Below, piece after piece: positions 47,093 through 50,238 of a DNA stretch of 50,238 nucleotides. The notes beneath the pieces were generated by a model. That model searched no databases and was not told the DNA's origin. It saw nothing but the letters and a program-made list of their open reading frames with translations. The stretch covers positions 1 to 50,238 of the forward strand of contig JAKPQL010000071.1 in assembly GCA_029547045.1 (NCBI GenBank). The letters run 5' to 3'. A program made the position numbers and the translations under genes. Source of the DNA: Deltaproteobacteria bacterium. Its GTDB lineage: Bacteria; Desulfobacterota; Desulfomonilia; UBA1062. The stretch's first letter is position 1. Each line of letters starts with the position of its first letter.

Positions 47093-48049
47093 TCATGGGT
47101 TACTGTGGCCCCCAGTCCCCGGTGCCGCGGGCCCGGGGGCGGCTTGCGCGGGTGGTGTCCCCTGGTCCTGTGCCGGGGCCTCGTCAGGGGACTGTCCCTC
47201 GATGACCTCGGCCTGTCCTTCTCCCTCGGGCTGGACGGCGGCTCCCTCGACGGGCGGCTGCTCGATGCCCGTGGTGGTGGCCTCCCCGGTCAGGACCTCT
47301 CCCGCGGCCTCGGGCCCGGGCTCGTCAGGCGTGGTCATGACCTCCTCGAACTCGGGAATCACGATGCCGCGCGCCACCATGATGCGGTAGATCCTCTTCG
47401 AGCGGTATCTGACGTACTTGGAGTTGCCCTTCGGGCTGTACCGGATGGGGTTGGGCAGCACCGTTGCCAGCCTTGAGGCCTCCTCGGGGCCGAGCGCGGA
47501 TGCATGTTTCCCGTAGTAATGCCGTGCTGCCGCCTCGATGCCGAAGATGCCGTCGCCCCACTCGGCGTAATTGAGGTAGAGTTCCATGATGCGGCGTTTG
47601 GTGAGGGTCTTTTCCATGCGCCAGGTGAGGATGGCCTCCCTGATCTTGCGGATGGGGTTCTTGGACGGCGACAGGTAGAGGTTCTTGGCCAGCTGCTGGC
47701 TGATGGTGGAACCGCCCGCCTTGAGCTTCCTCGCCTTCAGGTCGCGCTCGAAGGCCTGCTGCATGGCCTCGTAGTCGAAGCCCTCGTGCCGCCAGAACTT
47801 GTCGTCCTCGGCGATAATGACCGCCTTGATGAGGTAGGGCGAGATCCGCTTCAGGGGCACCCATCGATGCCTGAGCCGTACATCCCTGCCCTCGTGCTCC
47901 CACTGTCTCTCGCGGTACTCCATGAACGCACTCCGGTCCGGGTGGTCCTTCCTGAGGGCCGAGACGTCGGGGTAGACGAAATAGACCAGGATGCTGGACG
48001 CGAAGTATACGGCCACGGCGAGTGCGGCCAGGAACAGCTTCTTCAGCAT
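47093..48049 (-). CDS. mtgA: monofunctional peptidoglycan glycosyltransferase with disordered tail
   Basis: A 318-residue protein. One N-terminal span (about 4-26) anchors a GT51 domain that polymerises lipid II. Motifs are EDDKFWRHEGFD, GGSTISQQLAKNLYLS, KRRIMELYLNYAEWG and GIEAAARHYYGK. About 85 C-terminal residues are low-complexity and rich in Pro, Ala, Glu and Gln (PPVEGAAVQPEGEG, APGPAAPGTGG), not part of the usual MtgA of about 230 residues and presumably periplasmic and disordered. It is in a minus-strand run downstream of argC and the Memo-family gene. Confidence 0.9.
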   Translation of the reverse strand: MLKKLFLAALAVAVYFASSILVYFVYPDVSALRKDHPDRSAFMEYRERQWEHEGRDVRLRHRWVPLKRISPYLIKAVIIAEDDKFWRHEGFDYEAMQQAFERDLKARKLKAGGSTISQQLAKNLYLSPSKNPIRKIREAILTWRMEKTLTKRRIMELYLNYAEWGDGIFGIEAAARHYYGKHASALGPEEASRLATVLPNPIRYSPKGNSKYVRYRSKRIYRIMVARGIVIPEFEEVMTTPDEPGPEAAGEVLTGEATTTGIEQPPVEGAAVQPEGEGQAEVIEGQSPDEAPAQDQGTPPAQAAPGPAAPGTGGHSNP

Positions 48050-48094
48050 GGATGGTTGGGTCTCCGGTGCATCAGCGCCTCGAGCCGCGCCTGT

Positions 48095-48916
48095 TCAGTA
48101 GATCACGGCGGAGAGGTAGCCCACCACGGACGAATTGTCGCCCGTGATCTGGCCCGAGTGGGCGTACCGCAGGACCTTCGCGGTGGTGCGGCCCAGCAGG
48201 GAACCGTAGAGCATGGCCGTGATGATGGGCCCGCCGCCGCAGGCCTCGCTGGTGGACTTCTCCAGGGCATTGCTCAGACCCTTCGCGTCGAAGGCCTCGA
48301 TGTGCGATGCCACCCGCTTGTCCATGTCCTCCGCGCTCTTCGAGGAGTGAAAGTGGGACAGGTCCGAGCTGGCGACCACGAGGGTGCTGTCGGGGTCCCT
48401 GACGCACCGCCCGAGTGCCTCGGCCAGGACCCGGCACTGGGACAGATCCTGCCTGCCCATGATGAGCGGGCAGAGCCTGAAGGTGCCCAGCACGTGCTGG
48501 AGGAAGGGGAGCTGGATCTCGAGGGCGTGCTCGGAGCCGTGGGGGCCGGGGTCGTCCACGATGTCCCTGCCGTCCAGAAGGCCCGCGCACAGGTCTTCGT
48601 CCACCTCGATGATGCCCAGCGGCGTCTCGTAGCATCCCTTCGGCCACACGGCCACGTGCGGGAAGTAGGCCCGGTGCGAGGGGCTGACGACCACCACGGT
48701 CGAATAGTCGCGGCCCTGCACGGCCTTGTATGCATAGGCGGCAACAGGGCCCGAGTACATGTATCCGGCATGCGGCGAAACCACGGCCACCGGCTTGACG
48801 GGGATCTCCGGGATCCGGGCGTTGTTCAGGTACGCGGTGATGTCCTTCCTCAGCGTTTCGGGTTTTCCGGGGTACCAGCTCCCTGCAATGACCGGCCTGC
48901 GGATGGGACCTGACAT
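48095..48916 (-). CDS. Memo-family protein (AmmeMemoRadiSam system protein B)
   Basis: A 273-residue protein with the MEMO fold: SWYPGKPETLRKDI, VVSPHAGYMYSGPVAAYAYK, VVVSPSHRAYFPHVAVWP, HALEIQLPFLQ and VVASSDLSHF. Conserved histidines resemble the metal site of extradiol dioxygenase-type Memo proteins. In prokaryotes the family often co-occurs with AMMECR1 and radical SAM proteins (AmmeMemoRadiSam). No AMMECR1 partner is adjacent here, so the partner may be elsewhere. AAAGGAGG precedes the ATG. Confidence 0.9.
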   Translation of the reverse strand: MSGPIRRPVIAGSWYPGKPETLRKDITAYLNNARIPEIPVKPVAVVSPHAGYMYSGPVAAYAYKAVQGRDYSTVVVVSPSHRAYFPHVAVWPKGCYETPLGIIEVDEDLCAGLLDGRDIVDDPGPHGSEHALEIQLPFLQHVLGTFRLCPLIMGRQDLSQCRVLAEALGRCVRDPDSTLVVASSDLSHFHSSKSAEDMDKRVASHIEAFDAKGLSNALEKSTSEACGGGPIITAMLYGSLLGRTTAKVLRYAHSGQITGDNSSVVGYLSAVIY

Positions 48917-48973
48917 GGCATGCCTCCTTTGCCCGGTCCAGGCTGTCCGGGCACGTGCACCTGCTGGTGAAAA

Positions 48974-50002
48974 TTAAGGAAAGACCGGTACGGAGTCAAG
49001 GCCCGTGGCCTCGTCCAGGCCGAACATGAGGTTCATGCACTGCACGGCCTGTCCGGACGCACCCTTGGTGAGGTTGTCGATGACGCTGACGATGGTGGCC
49101 CTGCTACTGCCCGGATTCTTCTTCACGGTCATGACGCAGCGGTTGGTGCCCCGCACGTCCTTGACCCCGGGCAGGCCGTCGATGACGCGGACAAAGGGCG
49201 ATCCCCGGTAGAACCGCTGGAGGCAGTCCTTCAGAGAGTCTTCGTCCGAGGCGCTGGTGACGTAGATGGTGGAGAGCATGCCGCGGCTGATGGGGATGAG
49301 GTGCGCGGTGAACTCGATGGCCACGTCATGGCCCGCAGCCAGGCTCAGCTCCTGCTCGATCTCGGGCACGTGGCGGTGGGACCGGCCCACCTTGTAGGCC
49401 GAGAACGACTCGCCAACCTCGCAGATGTGGGTTTTCAGGCTCAGGCCCCTGCCCGCGCCGGACACGCCGCTCTTGCTGTCCACGATGATGTCCCGGCCCT
49501 CGACGATGCCCTCCCTCAGGAGCGGGACCAGGGGCAGCAGGACGCTGGTGGGGTAGCAGCCCGGGTTGGCCACGAGGCGCGCGGCCCTGATATCGTCCCG
49601 GTACACCTCGCACAGCCCGTACACCGCATCGTTGAGCAGGTCCGGGCATGTGTGCTCCTGGTACCACTTCCGGTATACGGCAAGGTCGCGGATGCGGAAG
49701 TCTGCGGACAGGTCGATCACCTTCACCGGGTGTGCGATCCTGGCGATGAAGTCCATGCTCGCCCCGTGGGGCAGGCAGCTGAACACTGCTTCGCAGCGGT
49801 CCCGGATTGCGGCCGCGTCGAATTCCTCAAGAACCATGTCCGCCGAGCCCTTGAGGAACTCCAGGACGTCCGATATCTTCTTGCCGTTGTACTGGCGGGA
49901 GGAACAGTAGGTGATCCGGGCCCCAGGGTGACGGTGCAGGAGCCTGATCAGCTCCGCACCCGTATACCCCGTGGCCCCCAGGATACCTATGGAGATGGTC
50001 AA
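48974..50002 (-). CDS. argC: N-acetyl-gamma-glutamyl-phosphate reductase
   Basis: A 342-residue ArgC that reduces N-acetylglutamyl-5-phosphate with NADPH in arginine synthesis. The Rossmann motif is GILGATGYTGAELIRLL, the active-site cysteine lies in ANPGCYPTSVLLPL, and the C-terminal His is in the SHRHVPEIEQEL region. The start is TTG at 50002, with AGAGG 8 or so bases upstream inside the end of rpsI. It follows rpsI by 7 bp, a known linkage in Deltaproteobacteria, so it should be made with ribosomal protein genes. Confidence 0.95.
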   Translation of the reverse strand: MTISIGILGATGYTGAELIRLLHRHPGARITYCSSRQYNGKKISDVLEFLKGSADMVLEEFDAAAIRDRCEAVFSCLPHGASMDFIARIAHPVKVIDLSADFRIRDLAVYRKWYQEHTCPDLLNDAVYGLCEVYRDDIRAARLVANPGCYPTSVLLPLVPLLREGIVEGRDIIVDSKSGVSGAGRGLSLKTHICEVGESFSAYKVGRSHRHVPEIEQELSLAAGHDVAIEFTAHLIPISRGMLSTIYVTSASDEDSLKDCLQRFYRGSPFVRVIDGLPGVKDVRGTNRCVMTVKKNPGSSRATIVSVIDNLTKGASGQAVQCMNLMFGLDEATGLDSVPVFP

Positions 50003-50009
50003 TGAGAAA

Positions 50010-50238
50010 CTACCTCTTGGAGAACTGAGGACGCTTGCGGGCCTTGTGGAGGCCGTACTTCTTCCGTTCCACCATGCGGGGATCCCTGGTGAGGAACCCT
50101 GCGGCCTTCAGCTTGGACCTGAACCGCTCCACGTCGAAGGATGCGAGCGCCCGCGAGATACCGTGGCGCAGCGCACCCGCCTGGCCGGCGATGCCGCCGC
50201 CCGATACCGTTGCGTATATATCGAACTGCCCCCTGGTC
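50010..50238 (-). CDS. rpsI: 30S ribosomal protein S9, C-terminal part (cut by window edge)
   Basis: The minus strand ends with [15 protein letters not shown]..., continues [35 protein letters not shown] and finishes RPQFSKR followed by TAG. This is the unmistakable C-terminus of S9, including the SKR tail that contacts the P-site tRNA. The N-terminal about 55 residues and any rplM upstream are outside the window. Confidence 0.97.
   Translation of the reverse strand, partial: TRGQFDIYATVSGGGIAGQAGALRHGISRALASFDVERFRSKLKAAGFLTRDPRMVERKKYGLHKARKRPQFSKR

Overview
The window looks like chromosome of a Deltaproteobacteria-type bacterium (Desulfobacterota), possibly a syntrophic or metal-respiring anaerobe. 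This is inferred from gene content: an F1 ATP synthase cluster b'-b-delta-alpha-gamma-beta-epsilon without adjacent a and c genes, an NtrY/NtrX-type sigma-54 pair, an ADP-forming acyl-CoA synthetase, a CbcL-like cytochrome b/c fusion, and rpsI-argC linkage. Most of the DNA is GC-rich and densely coding. Positions about 1-4440 differ: they are patchy in composition, AT-rich from about 2930, and carry mobile-element genes.

Layout. 1-4440 is an accessory island: the end of an IS21-family element, an AAA ATPase gene it has apparently decapitated, a gene packed with GCAAC motifs, an XPB-like helicase, two related small helix-turn-helix proteins, a lipoprotein and a small membrane protein. It stops against the 3' end of a tRNA-Arg gene. 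4.6-10.5 kb is the ATP synthase operon (minus strand). 11-23 kb holds housekeeping and regulatory genes: DUF4911, CvpA, a FYDLN zinc protein, lpxC, ntrY/ntrX-like, two radical SAM proteins, radC, rmuC and a receiver protein. 23.4-29.4 kb is acyl-CoA metabolism: two AMP-forming acyl-CoA synthetases (the second fused to a C-terminal PilZ domain), a thiolase and a crotonase. 29.5-31.8 kb is a sigma-54-type promoter with upstream palindromes, a degenerate receiver protein and an HtrA protease, followed by marC.

32.8-39.4 kb is the most striking part: five tightly packed genes alternating multiheme c-type cytochromes with exported rhodaneses and ending in a CbcL-like inner-membrane nonaheme/b-type fusion. 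Together they carry 27 CXXCH motifs. The first cytochrome has an in-frame TGA separating its signal peptide and first heme site from ten further heme sites. A hairpin fitting the bacterial SECIS pattern follows immediately, so it is a candidate selenocysteine-containing multiheme cytochrome. The expected electron path is menaquinol to the CbcL-like protein to periplasmic multiheme carriers, with the rhodaneses handling sulfur or selenium species.

39.4-50.2 kb carries an acetoacetate decarboxylase-like protein and a fused ADP-forming acyl-CoA synthetase, a truncated isochorismatase-family remnant, a phospholipase D/cardiolipin synthase, a PilZ protein, an exported amidase, a YbjQ-family protein, MtgA, a Memo-family protein, argC and the 3' part of rpsI. 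Two PilZ proteins suggest c-di-GMP signalling, one directly on an acyl-CoA synthetase. All calls rest on reading the sequence; no database search was possible.
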